Assembly: GCA_026874595.1 (NCBI GenBank)
Contig: CM049312.1
Coordinates: 52,019,429 to 52,083,428, forward strand
Direction: 5' to 3'
Source: Sipunculus nudus
Taxonomy: Eukaryota > Annelida > Sipuncula > Golfingiida > Sipunculidae
Length of the DNA: 64,000 bases
The notes beneath the pieces were generated by a model. That model was given only the letters and a program-made list of their open reading frames with translations, was not told the origin of the DNA and made no database searches. Position numbers and translations under genes: made by a program. This document shows positions 36,086 to 47,167 of this stretch, one piece after another. Each line of letters opens with the position of its first letter. Within the stretch, counting starts at the first letter, position 1.

Positions 36086-36889
36086 ATATTCAATCTTTTT
36101 TATTTCATATATGTTATAAATTTTCAATATAAAAATATGAAGATACAAGTTGATTAAGTACTAAAAGTTGCATCTTTATTTATCCTTGGTTTGGTTCATA
36201 TCATGTCATTCATATTATCTACATATTATGGATATATTTTATAATGAATATATTTTATTATTTTATCAATTATAAAATGTTTAAACTGAATTTAAGAAAA
36301 AAATCATCAATGCCAAAACAAAATACAATCTTCTAGATTATCTACTTGATCACTATTTAAACAAAAAAGATTTGTACATTGGAGTTTTGAGTTTAATGTA
36401 CTTGCTTACTGGCTGATGACGATAATGGCTTTGCTTATCCGGAGACTCCTAGCGGCACTCCTCGGATATCTCTGCTCGCCCCCCCCCCCCCCTCCGGACA
36501 CGCTGATGGCTTGGTGGCATCATCCTCTACAGCTCCAGTCAAAATTTAACGCCCAGGGAGCGCCTAGAGAACGGGTCTCAGACCCTTCCAACTGGAACGC
36601 TCCGCGGGCTTTATTCATCTCCAGTCAGTCAGTCAGTACATGTTTAATTTTATTAACTTAAATAAAATATGCAGTAAAATTGATTCAGAATTTTCTTTTC
36701 AAATCAGGTATACACACTGTTGGATGAGGGAGAAACAACATAATTGTGCTAATTTTTAAAGTATCCTAACTTAAATCTAATACTAAGATTAATATTCAGT
36801 TTCACACATGTTAATAAAGAACGCAAACAGGTTTGAACTCTTCTGAGGTAGTGAATTTCTCACAACATGAATATCCACAATTTTATGGC

Positions 36890-37360
36890 AGTATCTCAAC
36901 TTGATAGACTGGCCACATAATTGAATGTCCACTCTGGTCATTGTAAACCCTGGTAATACAAAATGAGGCAATATCTCAACTTGAAGACTGGACATAATTA
37001 AATGTCCACTCTGGTCAATGTAAACCCTGGTAATACAAAATGAGGCAATATCTCAACTTGATGACTGGACATAATTAAATGTCCACTCTGGTCATTGTAA
37101 ACCCTGGTAATACAAAATGAGGCAATATCTCAACTTGAAGACTGGACATAATTAAATGTCCACTCTGGTCAATGTAAACCCTGGTAATACAAAATGAGGC
37201 AATATCTCAACTTGAAGACTGGACATAATTTAATGTCCACTCTGGTCATTGTAAACCCTGGTAATACAAAATGAGGCAATATCTCAACTTGAAGACTGGA
37301 CATAATTAAATGTCCACTCTGGTCAATGTAAACCCTGGAATACAAAATGAGGCAAAAGTC
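36890..37360 (+). repeat. 77 bp tandem array, about 6 units
   Basis: Unit word ATATCTCAACTTGA starts at 36971, 37048, 37125, 37202 and 37279, exactly 77 apart, with a diverged unit before at about 36890. Units are nearly identical. The related copy at 51690-51760 has a single diverged unit, so the expansion is specific to this copy. Confidence 0.93.
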
Positions 37361-38201
37361 TAGCAGAAAATGAATTAATCATAACAAAATTGTAACACAT
37401 ATTTTGTTCATGCACCCATTTAATGGAGGGGGGGGGGGGGGGGGGGAAGCGAAGTTCAGCTGAGCAAAGGGAGCTGCCCAGAGTGAAGCAAGTTACATAA
37501 GAGCTTAGCTAGGTAAGGGCTGCAACACTCAACAACACTGTACTGGGCTGGCTTGATGTAAACAATACTTGACATGGTGTATATGAAAACATGAATAAGT
37601 GCTACACGTTTTGATCAATTCCTTTCAAATGTCAGATTTGAGAGATTAAATTCTTTTGTGTATATGTTGTGAAAATCATATCAACAATGTTTACATGACA
37701 AAAATGTTCAAATTTGAGCAAAATTTATTGTATTGATTTTACATTTTGCTAATAACTTAATTTACACATTTGTAACCTAAGTTCTTGCAAAGAATTAAAA
37801 CTTGATGGAATTAAGTTGTTTCTTTGAAAAAAAGGTCTCTTTTTTTTAACGGATACCATTTTTAGTGATATAATATATTTCATGTACATGTACCTATAAA
37901 GTCCCGGTCCATAACATCTACAACATTACGTACTATTGATCTACTTTCTGGCAGATCTTTATGCTAAATATGAACAGAACCAGACAAGTGATGTTGATAT
38001 TATGCAGTCCTGAAGCATAACAACAGGTTTTCAATGGAATGGATAATTGAGTTTTCTCTTCATTTCTTAAAGGAGTGATGTGACCCAGTTTCAGGTTTGC
38101 AAGGAGAACTTAGGACAACTGTAAACGTGCATGGCAGACGGACAAAGGACCAAAGGTATCTATATATTAATAGCGTAAGGCGATTTTTGTGATTTTCCGT
38201 A

Positions 38202-38290
38202 TCTCCTCTGATATCGCCGTACGGATTGCCGTGATTTTCGACATACATATGCTCTGGGTTTGTCCGAAGAGATTCCGCCCCCTTTTATTT
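38202..38290 (+). mobile_element. Helitron-like 5' end
   Basis: TCTCCTCTGATATCGCCG directly after an A, matching the 5' part of the unit at 44489 for about 85 bases (GCCGTGATTTTCGACATACA, GGGTTTGTCCGAAGA). No matching 3' end was found before the next insertion. Helitron assignment is inferred. Confidence 0.5.
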
Positions 38291-38618
38291 GCAATATTTG
38301 CGTATTACCTGCATAATTAATAATTTCAATATTTGCTCCCCCGTGGCGCCTCTTTTCTTTGTGTCTTTGGGCCCGGTAACATAATGGCCATAGGGTGTGT
38401 GATGGCGGGACAGAGTTTTACTCCGGGGGCCCTATCTGGGGTTTTCTCACATTTCATGGTGATCGGCCCGAAATAATCCGCATTGGTGATCCCTTCTCAA
38501 AAGGCAACCTCCGCGCAGCGAAAAGGTCTATTGTGCACAAGGAGATCTCGCGTGAGGAGAATGCTCAAAAGGGGGCTTTTTTAAAGAATGAAAATTTTCC
38601 AAACGGTAGTGAATGCAG

Positions 38619-39598
38619 GGCAGTGTGTAAAACCCGGACCCCACGATCCCCGGACCCCAAATCCAATTTCCTCATTTTCCATTATTTATATCGATAAAAA
38701 CACCACTATTGCTGATGTAAGAACAGAGCTAAGTCCCTAAATGTTGCAGCTTTGTAAATGACTAATTCACTGAAAGATTTAAATTTACAAAAATATTTCG
38801 ATGAAGACGGACCTCATTTACTTGACTTTGCTGACTGTTCCATTTTGACGAACCCCAGTAACCACCGCTCATATTTTTATTTATGACTAAAAGAGGGGGG
38901 AAAATTAGCTCTCATGTCACACACTAAATATAATATTTGTTATTTTAAATGAAAATATAATAGTGCGGACACAGTGGGGGAGATTTAATTAGAAGTGCAC
39001 TAACAGTTGAGCGGACCGGAGACTGATATATCAGAGCACTTCCACATAACAACAGGTTTCGTGCTCCGTTCATAACAACCATGCAATTTTAAAGTTGGCA
39101 ATAATATAAATACCGAAAGGAATTCTTGATTACTTGCATTTCAAGCAACTACAGGTTCCAAAAAAAAAATGATTTTGTAAATGTTTTAAATTATAAAACT
39201 TTTTAAAACGCTACACAAATAAAATAAATAGCAAATATAAAATTATGAATAAAAACTGAGACAGAAATGTAAAAATACAGATACAAACACAATAATAAAT
39301 CACAAATGTGTCATGGCTAAACGTGATGTCAAATACATGTATGTACTAAAGAAATGGTAAAACAACGAGAAAACGGGGTCCGTGTAATCCGTGAGGTCCG
39401 TGCCCCAGTGTCCGTAAGTGGTTTTTTTTTATCAAATTTTGTTACAAAACAGACTTTTTTTAACCAAACATAATATAAAATATGTCTTTAGATATGATTA
39501 TGCTAAAATATCAGGACAAATTAACATGAGAGTTTAAGAATTACAAATTTTTCTTGGGTTCCGGGATCCGGAGTGGGATCCGGGTTTAACACACTGCC
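38619..39598. mobile_element. 980 bp inverted-repeat element with 9 bp target duplication
   Basis: The left end GGCAGTGTGTAAAACCCGG pairs with the right end CCGGGTTTAACACACTGCC; similarity continues as CCCGGA-type blocks for about 45 bases. Flanks are TGAATGCAG (38610-38618) and TGAACGCAG (39599-39607), 8 of 9 identical. A 9 bp duplication suggests a Mutator-like non-autonomous element. The 100-codon ORF at 38395-38697 runs across its left edge and is not a gene. Confidence 0.8.
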
Positions 39599-39835
39599 TG
39601 AACGCAGTGACTGTCTCACTGGAAAACATTGGCTCAGCTTTCAAACAGAAAGGAATACGTGATATTTAAAAATATATACAGCCATTAAATGTACCACATA
39701 ATATAATGCTACCACGAACTTTAGCGCAGCGGGATTGCCCGACCATGTGAGTGCTCAGTTTTTGTGCGTTATAACCGGAATGCAATTATCGAGATCACGT
39801 CTCAGCGCTGTACTGTACTACCATGCAAGATAACA

Positions 39836-42800
39836 TAGGCCATGGGCTAGTGGGGGTCATAGTGCACCCCCCTTGTGATTTACTTTAATGGGTATCTTCA
39901 TGTAGCCCTAGGTCTAATAAGTCAGAAAATTGATGTTGCCAGCAAAAAAACTGGGATGGAAGATACCCCCCATGGACTTTTTAACCACGCCTACTTTTAC
40001 AGCTGGAGGCAGATAATTAGGGGTATGGAAAATTAAAACAGCCCTAACTTTGCAACGCTTCACCAAAATATTTCAAATGACCACTTAAAATGTTTGCCTT
40101 GTCAAGATCTACAAGTCCATGCAAATGATATGCAAATTTATTCTGTAAAAAGGTCACCAGAGGTCAAAAGGTCACAAACTTTGACCTTTACCTATAATTT
40201 CTCGCATTATCAGGTTTTATTTATTGCCAAGCCATACAACTTCATTTTTAATGAAAATTAATTAAATGAAGGTCTACTGGAGCTTTTTAATACCTGAAGT
40301 AAAACAATTTGAAGTTTAGCAATTACCTCGCGGTATGTGAGATATTTCTGTACTCTCACATACTCTTTTTGTGTATTGCGGAATGTGTTGAATAGTAAGG
40401 CAAACTCTAACAAGTGGTACTTTGGAATCTTTCATTGAATCTTTGCAAATGACCACAAAGGATGATATCAGAGTTCATCTATAAAACGAAACATCAAATC
40501 ATGCAAATCATGAAGGCAAAAGTAAACAAAGGTTGACCTTACCAACACCATAGCTGTTTGTTACCCATGGTCGTTGTAAATTGTGCCATAAAATCTTAAT
40601 ATTGAAACTAATGTTTGTTACTTTCTATCTTTCAATTAACACATTTCCAGTAAACATTCATCCTAATTCTTACCGATTTGTATCTTATCTCATGAAAGTT
40701 ATATATGTTCTTAGGTAGTTGTCACTGGTTTATTGATCTCTGTTAACAGCAAAACCCTAATTTTAATTTGACTGGAATCAAGCAATTTTTTTATTTTCTT
40801 TTTGCATTATACGCTTATATCACATATATCCATTTCATATAACAATTAATAATAAATTCTCTAATTAATTCCATATGATTAAGATTATATATCTCCCGGA
40901 TATATTACTGATGTCGTCATAGTATATTTTTTGTGATAATTGATTAAAAAATTGCAATTTTATTAATGGAGCTATCTTTATATTTATTTTATACTTATCA
41001 TAAACGCCTGCCTCCGTGCATTTTGGAGGACTTTGGCAGTCTAGTCTTTTTTATTTATGGACCTCTGTCAGTCTTTTTTTTTACTTATGAATGTCTGTAA
41101 GCCTATTCGTTCGCCTGTCATGTCTGACTATCTGTCTACCTGAATATCATCTTGACTGAGAAAAACCTCTCTGACAGGTTAACTCATTATGTAACTGATA
41201 CACCTGTTTCTCATGTTGACTCTCTGATCAAATGACTCTCTTGCGGTACATTTTATTTTCTGTTTGAGTGAATGTCTGACTGACAGGCAGTTTGTCTAAC
41301 TAGTATTTGAGCAACTGCATAGTCCATTAAAAATACAGAAACACTGCAATTTGGGTTGTCAGTCAGATTACCACAGATAGTCAGTAAATATTTAGATAAC
41401 ACAGTAAGACCTTTTTCAGAGCTTGTCAGGCAGTTGCTGATATCTGACTTGATCCTGACTATTTGTGGTAGTAAACCATTCCCACTACCTAGCTATATCT
41501 CTAGCTGGTCATCTGTCATCGTCTTTGTGACAGACTAGCTCTCTAACAACCAGCCTGTTTGACATATTTATTATTTATCCGGTGTTTTGCCTACATAACC
41601 AGCTTCCTGACCGAGTTCCCTGGAGCCCCAATGCCTGATAAGTTGGGCTTAGCTATGTCTCTAGGAGGATAGTTGCCTGATAGTCAGATTAATGACTATA
41701 GCTCAACGGTGTTCAGTCTGTTTGATTAATAAGCTAACACTCTGGTATTCCAGGAGCCTGACTGTCTTTCTACCAACATATCTTGTTGACAAGTGGTCAG
41801 TTAATTTCTAACTACAAGACTTCTAATCTACAAGACGGCGCCTTCTTTGTTCAACAATACATAAATGCTAGAGCAAGAGCTATAGTCATCAGTCTGACCA
41901 TCAGGTATACATGTATATCCTTCCAGAGAACTAGCTAACTTACCAGGCAAATGGACCTTCAGGGAACTTAGTCAGAAAGCCTGTCTTTTAGACAACACAC
42001 CAGGTAAATAAAACATATCAAACAGGCTAGCCGTTGGAGCGCTGGTCAGTCAGAAAGACCATGACAGATGTACAGCTAGAGTTTTAGCCAGGAAGTGGGA
42101 ATGGTTTGCCACCAGAGCCAGTCAGAATCAAGTCAGATATCAGGAACTACTTGACAATCTCTGTGAAGGTCTATCTGACTGTCTTATTTGACTATCTACT
42201 CACTATGGACAGAGGTCCATAAAAAAGATAGACTAGACTGCCAAAGTCCGCCAAAATGCACAGAGGCAGGCCAATAAAGGATAAAAATATAAAGATTGCT
42301 CCATTAATAAAATTGCAATTTTTAATCAATTATCACAATTATCATACTATGATGACATCGGTTATATATTCGGGAGAGAAATAATATTAATCATATGTAA
42401 TTAAGTCTTCCCTCCCATGGGGGAGACATACAGTGTTTGGTCTGTCGTCATCAGCGTCGTACTCAGCATCGTCTCTGTAATATCATGTGAACACGATAAC
42501 TTTTGAAAGACTCAACAATTTTTCATGAAATTTAAATTTTAATTGTTTCTACCAAAATCTCGGACGAGTTTTAAAACTGGTGACCTTGACAGTCATCAAG
42601 GTCAAATAGGTCGAAATAGGATTTTTGGTGAACCCCACAACTTTTGAAGTGTCCCATATTTTCCCCTCAAATTTGAAACACTAATTGTTAAAATCAAGTT
42701 TTTAAGGAGTTAAAAAACTGGTGACTTTTACCTAGATCTTCAAGTTCAAATCAATTAGAACAGAAAGTATTTGTGAAGATTATAACTTTTGAACCACCCA

Positions 42801-44447
42801 ACATATTTTCATTGAATTCGACTCGTGAAATGTCTCTACAAATATCTCGGACATGTTAAAAAACTTATGACATTGACCTACAACATCATGGTCAAATAGG
42901 CCAAAACAGAATTATTTGTGAACCCTGTTACTTTTGAAGTAGCGCATTTTTTTCCTCAAATTTAAAACACCAGTGTTTTAATCAAGTCCCTTGAGGAACT
43001 CGAAAACTGGTGACCTTGACCTGTATATTCACGAAAAAATCTGCCAAAATAGAAATTATTTTCAACGCTATAACTTTTGAACCACTTGATATATTTTCAT
43101 GAAATTTAAACTTGTGAAATGTCTCTACCAATATCTCGTATCGGTTTAAAATATGTCAACCTTGACCTTCATCATCAAGGTAAATTGGATGAAATAAAAA
43201 AATGGGAACCCCTTATCTTTTGAAGTATCACATATTTCCCTCAAATTTGAACACTATTGTTTTAATTGCGTACCTTGAGGTGCTTGAAAACTGGTGACCT
43301 TCACCTGGATCTTCAAGGTCAAATCAGCCAGAATAAAATCTCAGATCAGTTCATAACTAGGATACCTTGATCATCATCATACAAGCTCAGATCTTTAGAA
43401 ATCCAGGATTTAAGTTAACACTAAACCTTTGAAGGAGCCCATTTTCCCCCTGATATTTGATAAAATGAGGCCCGTAGTGAGGGGAGATTTAAATTAAAAT
43501 TAGGGGTTTGCTGTTAACAGAGATCAATGAACCAGTGACAACTATCTAAGAACATATATATAGGTCATGAAATTAGATACAAACCGATAAGATTTAGGAT
43601 AAATGTTTACTGGAAATGAGTAATTTGAGAGAGTAACATATATTTCTTTCAATATAAAGATTTCATGGCACGCTTTAAAAGGACAATGTGTAACAAACAG
43701 CTATGGTGTTGGTAAAGTCAACCTTTGTTTACTTTTGACTTCAACAAACTGTTCCATGAAAATATTTGCATGATTTGATGTTTCATTTTATAGATGAACT
43801 TAAATATCATCCTTTATTGGCATTTTTAAAGATTCAGTGAAATATTCCAAAGTATCACATGTTAGATTTTGCCTTACTAATATTCGACACATTCAGCAAA
43901 ATGTACAAAGAGTATGTAAAAGTGCAGAAATATCTCACATACCATGGGGTAATCACTACTTCTTTTCTTTTATTTTTTACTTCAGGTATTGAAAAGCACA
44001 AGTAAAAGTTCATTTTAATTAATTAAAATAAAAATAAAAGTAATATGGTCTCGGAGATAAATAAAACCTGATTATGCGAGAAATTATTGGTAAAGGTCAA
44101 AGTTTATGACCTTTTGACCTCTGGTGACCTATTTTTCAGAATAAATTTGCATATCATTTGCATGGACTTGAAATTATTTGACAAGACAAACATTTTAAGT
44201 GGTCATTTGAAATATTTTGGTAAAGAGTTGCAAAGTTAGGGCTGTTTGAATTTCCCATACCCCTAATTATATGCCTCCAGCTGTAAAAGTAGGCGTGGTT
44301 AAAAAGTCCATGGGGGGTATCTTCCATCCCAGTTTTTTTGCTGGCAACATCAATTTTCTGACTTATTAGACCTAGGGCTACATGAAGATACCCATTAAAG
44401 TAAATCACAAGGGGGGTGCACTATGACCCCCACAAGCCCATGGCCTA
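39836..44447. mobile_element. 4.6 kb foldback element (long inverted repeats)
   Basis: The left arm (39836 to about 41660) and right arm (about 41930 to 44447) are inverted copies over their whole length. Outer ends are TAGGCCATGGGCT and AGCCCATGGCCTA. Matching blocks include the CCCCCATGGACTTTTTAACC region (outer), GTTATTGATC-type segments (middle) and GATATCTGACTTGATYCTGACT (near the centre). TAACA occurs at both outer edges. The right arm lacks about 300 bp near the centre and carries a 1.1 kb insertion. No transposase was seen. Confidence 0.88.
42408..43487 (+). repeat. 1.1 kb insertion in the foldback right arm: tandem units of about 287 bp
   Basis: TAACTTTTGAA...TTTTCATGAAATT blocks recur at about 42500, 42781 and 43070. 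A related half-unit, CTTTTGAAGT...CCTCAAATTTGAAACAC, recurs at about 42640, 42928 and 43215. Starts CTTCCCTCCCATGGGGGAG and ends near GTGAGGGGAGATTT. It is absent from the left arm, so it is younger than the foldback. Confidence 0.82.
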
Positions 44448-44488
44448 ACAGGTTCCTTTACTGGCGGATTCATGTGTGAATTTACATG

Positions 44489-44758
44489 TCTCCTCTGACA
44501 CTACGGTTTGCCGTGATTTTTGACATACATATGCTCCGGGTTTGTCCGAAGATATTCCACCATTCGGACAAGAACGTATTCGTCCAGGTCATTCAGACTC
44601 CGACACAAGGTTAACTCAGAGACAGAACACTTACACACCAAATGTCGGATTCAAAGAGACAGTAACATTGTACACCCAAGACATGAAACCATGACAGCCT
44701 ATTTGACATCAGAACTAAATGCTCGCCCAAAACCGTGCGTAGCACGGGTAATTGCTAG
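44489..44758 (+). mobile_element. Short Helitron-like element (270 bp)
   Basis: Starts TCTCCTCTGACA. It ends with the hairpin CCGTGC-GTA-GCACGG (44733-44747), then seven bases, then CTAG (44755-44758) followed by T. A GC-rich hairpin about ten bases before CTRR, inserted before T, is the Helitron 3' signature. No Rep/helicase, so non-autonomous. Confidence 0.7.
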
Positions 44759-45079
44759 TTGTAATTATTTTTATTACAATTGTGGTTGATGCAGACGGAA
44801 ATATTTTCCCAGATTCGTTGAGATTCTTCCAAAAAAATGACATTCCCCGAAAAAAAACTACATAATTCATACTCAGTATCCCCCAAAACACATCAGTTTT
44901 TATTTTATATGTTATTAAACTAGTGACCTTTATTACAATAGTGAGCATCTACTATTATAATAACGGTCACTATTGCAATAAAAACTAGAGGCCCTTTTTT
45001 CTCATTACTGAAGAAATAATTTCCTCAATCGTTTATTTTGAAATGAAACCATTGTTTTATATTTGTTATGTAGTAGCTA

Positions 45080-46150
45080 ATAAATGGCCCATGGGCCATG
45101 AAGGTAAGCTGAATTCAAGGAACTTTGAACAATAGTTAAAATGACTCCCAGGGTGCTCAAAGTCATGCATTTTGCCAATAGTCCTTAGAAATAGGTAACA
45201 TTGACCTTATTTAGGCTTTCCAAGAAGATTTTAGCAGGAGCTCCCTGGATGGCAGGTAAGAAGTTTCTTCGTCCAACCGCTCCATATTGTGTCCATTTAA
45301 CTTGTATGCTAAAATAATGTTCTTTCACATAGCTCGCAGAATATAGGTCACAATGAAATTATTTCAGGATTCCAAAAAAAATTTTCAACCTCCCTTGTTC
45401 TAAAAAAAATAGAAGTTTCTGGGTCCAGCTGTAACCAACTATAAATGTGCTCAAATCATGTTCTTACACATCTTGCGGAATAGGTCACCATGACGTAATT
45501 TCAGGGTTTCATTGAGATGTGCCCAAGATTTCCCCGGGGTGTTTCGTTAGAAGATTATAGGGCCAGCAGACACAATTTGTGCCACATCGGACTGACTGGG
45601 TACCCAAAATCATGTTTTCGGCCCGTAATTCACAAATTATTAGTAACCATGACCTAATTACAGGTTTCTAGGAAAGATTGCCCTAGGACCTCCCTGGATG
45701 TAGAGTTAGAAGTTCCTGGGTCTAACTGTTACGCTTTGTGCCCTGTTAACGGACGCAGTGGTCCATCTGAAGGTCTAAAAAGAGAGAAAATAATGCGTAA
45801 AAATTAAAAAAAATACAAGTGGCGCCACCAGTCTTCGGGAAATGATGAAACGCTTCTTGATCAATATGCATGGAAAGAATCATGGCAATCAGTGCATTAG
45901 CTATTCAGATACATGAGCATTTGTACCAAATTTTTTAAAAATTCTGGGGGGGGGGGGGAGCCCCGTAGCTCAGAGGATATAGGTCGCAGTGACCTGATTT
46001 CGGGTTTTCAAGGAGATTTAGGATCTCTATAGGTCTCCAGTTGGAAGTTTCTAGGTCTAGCGGTTACGATTGGTGCCCTGTGAGGGGACGACCGGACGAC
46101 GGACAAAGAGTGATCGCTATAGCTCAGATGACAACCAGTCATCTGATTGA
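45080..46150 (+). repeat. Module repeat, 45 kb copy, ending in a hairpin
   Basis: Begins GGCCCATGGGCCATGAAGG and contains about three 170-350 bp modules with GGTCACNNTGAC...TTTCAGG and AGTTTCTGGGTC-type phrases. It then has GTGGCGCCAC (45819-45828), a G13 tract (45946-45958), ACGACGGACAAAGAGTGATCG, and the hairpin TCAGATGAC-AACCA-GTCATCTGA at 46124-46146 (9 bp perfect). Same family as 4441-5112. Confidence 0.75.
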
Positions 46151-46599
46151 CAAAAGCAATCTGGTAAGACTCGCACCTCCGTGGCTTGATGATCGGTATG
46201 TGGTTCCCGATTCAAACTATAGATGACGCCACCTCTAGGCTTGTTAAAGTTAACTTTTAAGCTTTTCGGTTCTCATAACCAGTGTTTTCGTGCTGCCTCG
46301 CAAAGGGGAGGACAAGGGAGCGAATAGTGCTTTTTTTTATATTTTTTACAGATTTTTTTAGCCAAACACAAGAATCTTTACAAACCATCCTACAGGTGAT
46401 TTTTCATGAGTGCATAGTCCGTATCCGTAGTCTTAAAAAAACCTTTGTAGAGTTTGTTTAATACATTTAGGTCTTCTTCATTTATCACTATGCGTAGTTC
46501 TTATCCGCATGCCTCCGGGGGACATTTTTGCGAACTACGCATACCAATCACCTTGTCAATTTCAGGTTTAACATTGGGGTTTCCTATATTAAGACCACG

Positions 46600-47167
46600 C
46601 TGTATGAGCATACTATATTGACATTTCTGACATCATAATTAAAGACCTGATTTCGGAAATCCAAGGAGATTTTTCACTAACCTCCCTGGAAGTCAAGATA
46701 AAAGATTCTAGGTCCAGTGGATATGATTTGTGCCTGGTTAACGGACAACTGCCGCTGTGAAGGTCTAAAAAAATGAAGAAAAAAAAACAGTTGGCGCCAC
46801 CAGTCTACAGGAAATGATGAAACACTCCATGATCAATATGCATGCAAAGAATCATGGTGAATAATGCAATAGTTCTTTAGATATTGGAGCTTTGGTATCA
46901 TTTTTAATATTCTGGAGGGGGGGGGGGGGGACTTCATAGTCCCATATCTCGGAAGATATGGGTAACAGAGACCTAATTTCTGGTTTCCTAGGAGATTTTT
47001 TATGGATCTCCTTGGATTGCAGAAGATGTTAGAAGATTCTAGGTCCAGTGATTACGATTTGTGCCCGGTTGACGAACGGACGGACAGCTAGACAAACAGA
47101 CAGACGGACAGACATACGGAAAAAGAGTGATCGCTATAGCTAAGATGACTTTCAGTCAGCTGACCTA
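46600..47167 (+). repeat. Module repeat, 46.6 kb partial copy, ending in a hairpin
   Basis: Repeats the module from GACCTGATTTCGGAAATCCA through TTGGCGCCAC (46791-46800), a G14 tract (46917-46930), GACGGACAGCTAGACAAACA and a 3' hairpin at 47137-47167 with three mismatches. Parallel to the end of 45080-46150. Confidence 0.75.

Larger units (their letters stand above)
34821..38130 (+). mobile_element. Hairpin-module repeat family, copy 1 (interrupted by a solo LTR)
   Basis: Starts near GGATCCATTGGTCATGGCGC. It is collinear with 51020-52620: CAGATGGACAGGCA(G/A)GTGGACA, TGTTTAAACTGAATTTAA, CATTGGAGTTTT, a G19 tract (37428-37446), AGCTGCC, CACTTGACATGGTGTAT and GATCAATTCCTTT-type blocks. It ends in a degenerate GACGGACAAAGGACCA at about 38130 and lacks the full 3' hairpin. 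The LTR at 35199-36085 splits it. Confidence 0.75.

Noticed and set aside
36890-37360. CRISPR-like array
   Set aside because: The units are contiguous 77 bp repeats with no unique spacers, in a eukaryotic repeat element.
38395-38697. 100-codon ORF, moderately GC-rich
   Set aside because: It crosses the left end and target duplication of the inverted-repeat element at 38619, so it is a chance ORF.
44154-44408. 84-codon minus-strand ORF
   Set aside because: Lies wholly in the outer right arm of the foldback; the matching left arm does not keep the frame open.
39836-44447. Palindrome as an assembly artefact
   Set aside because: Arms are diverged, with different indels and an insertion in only one, which an artefactual hairpin would not show.
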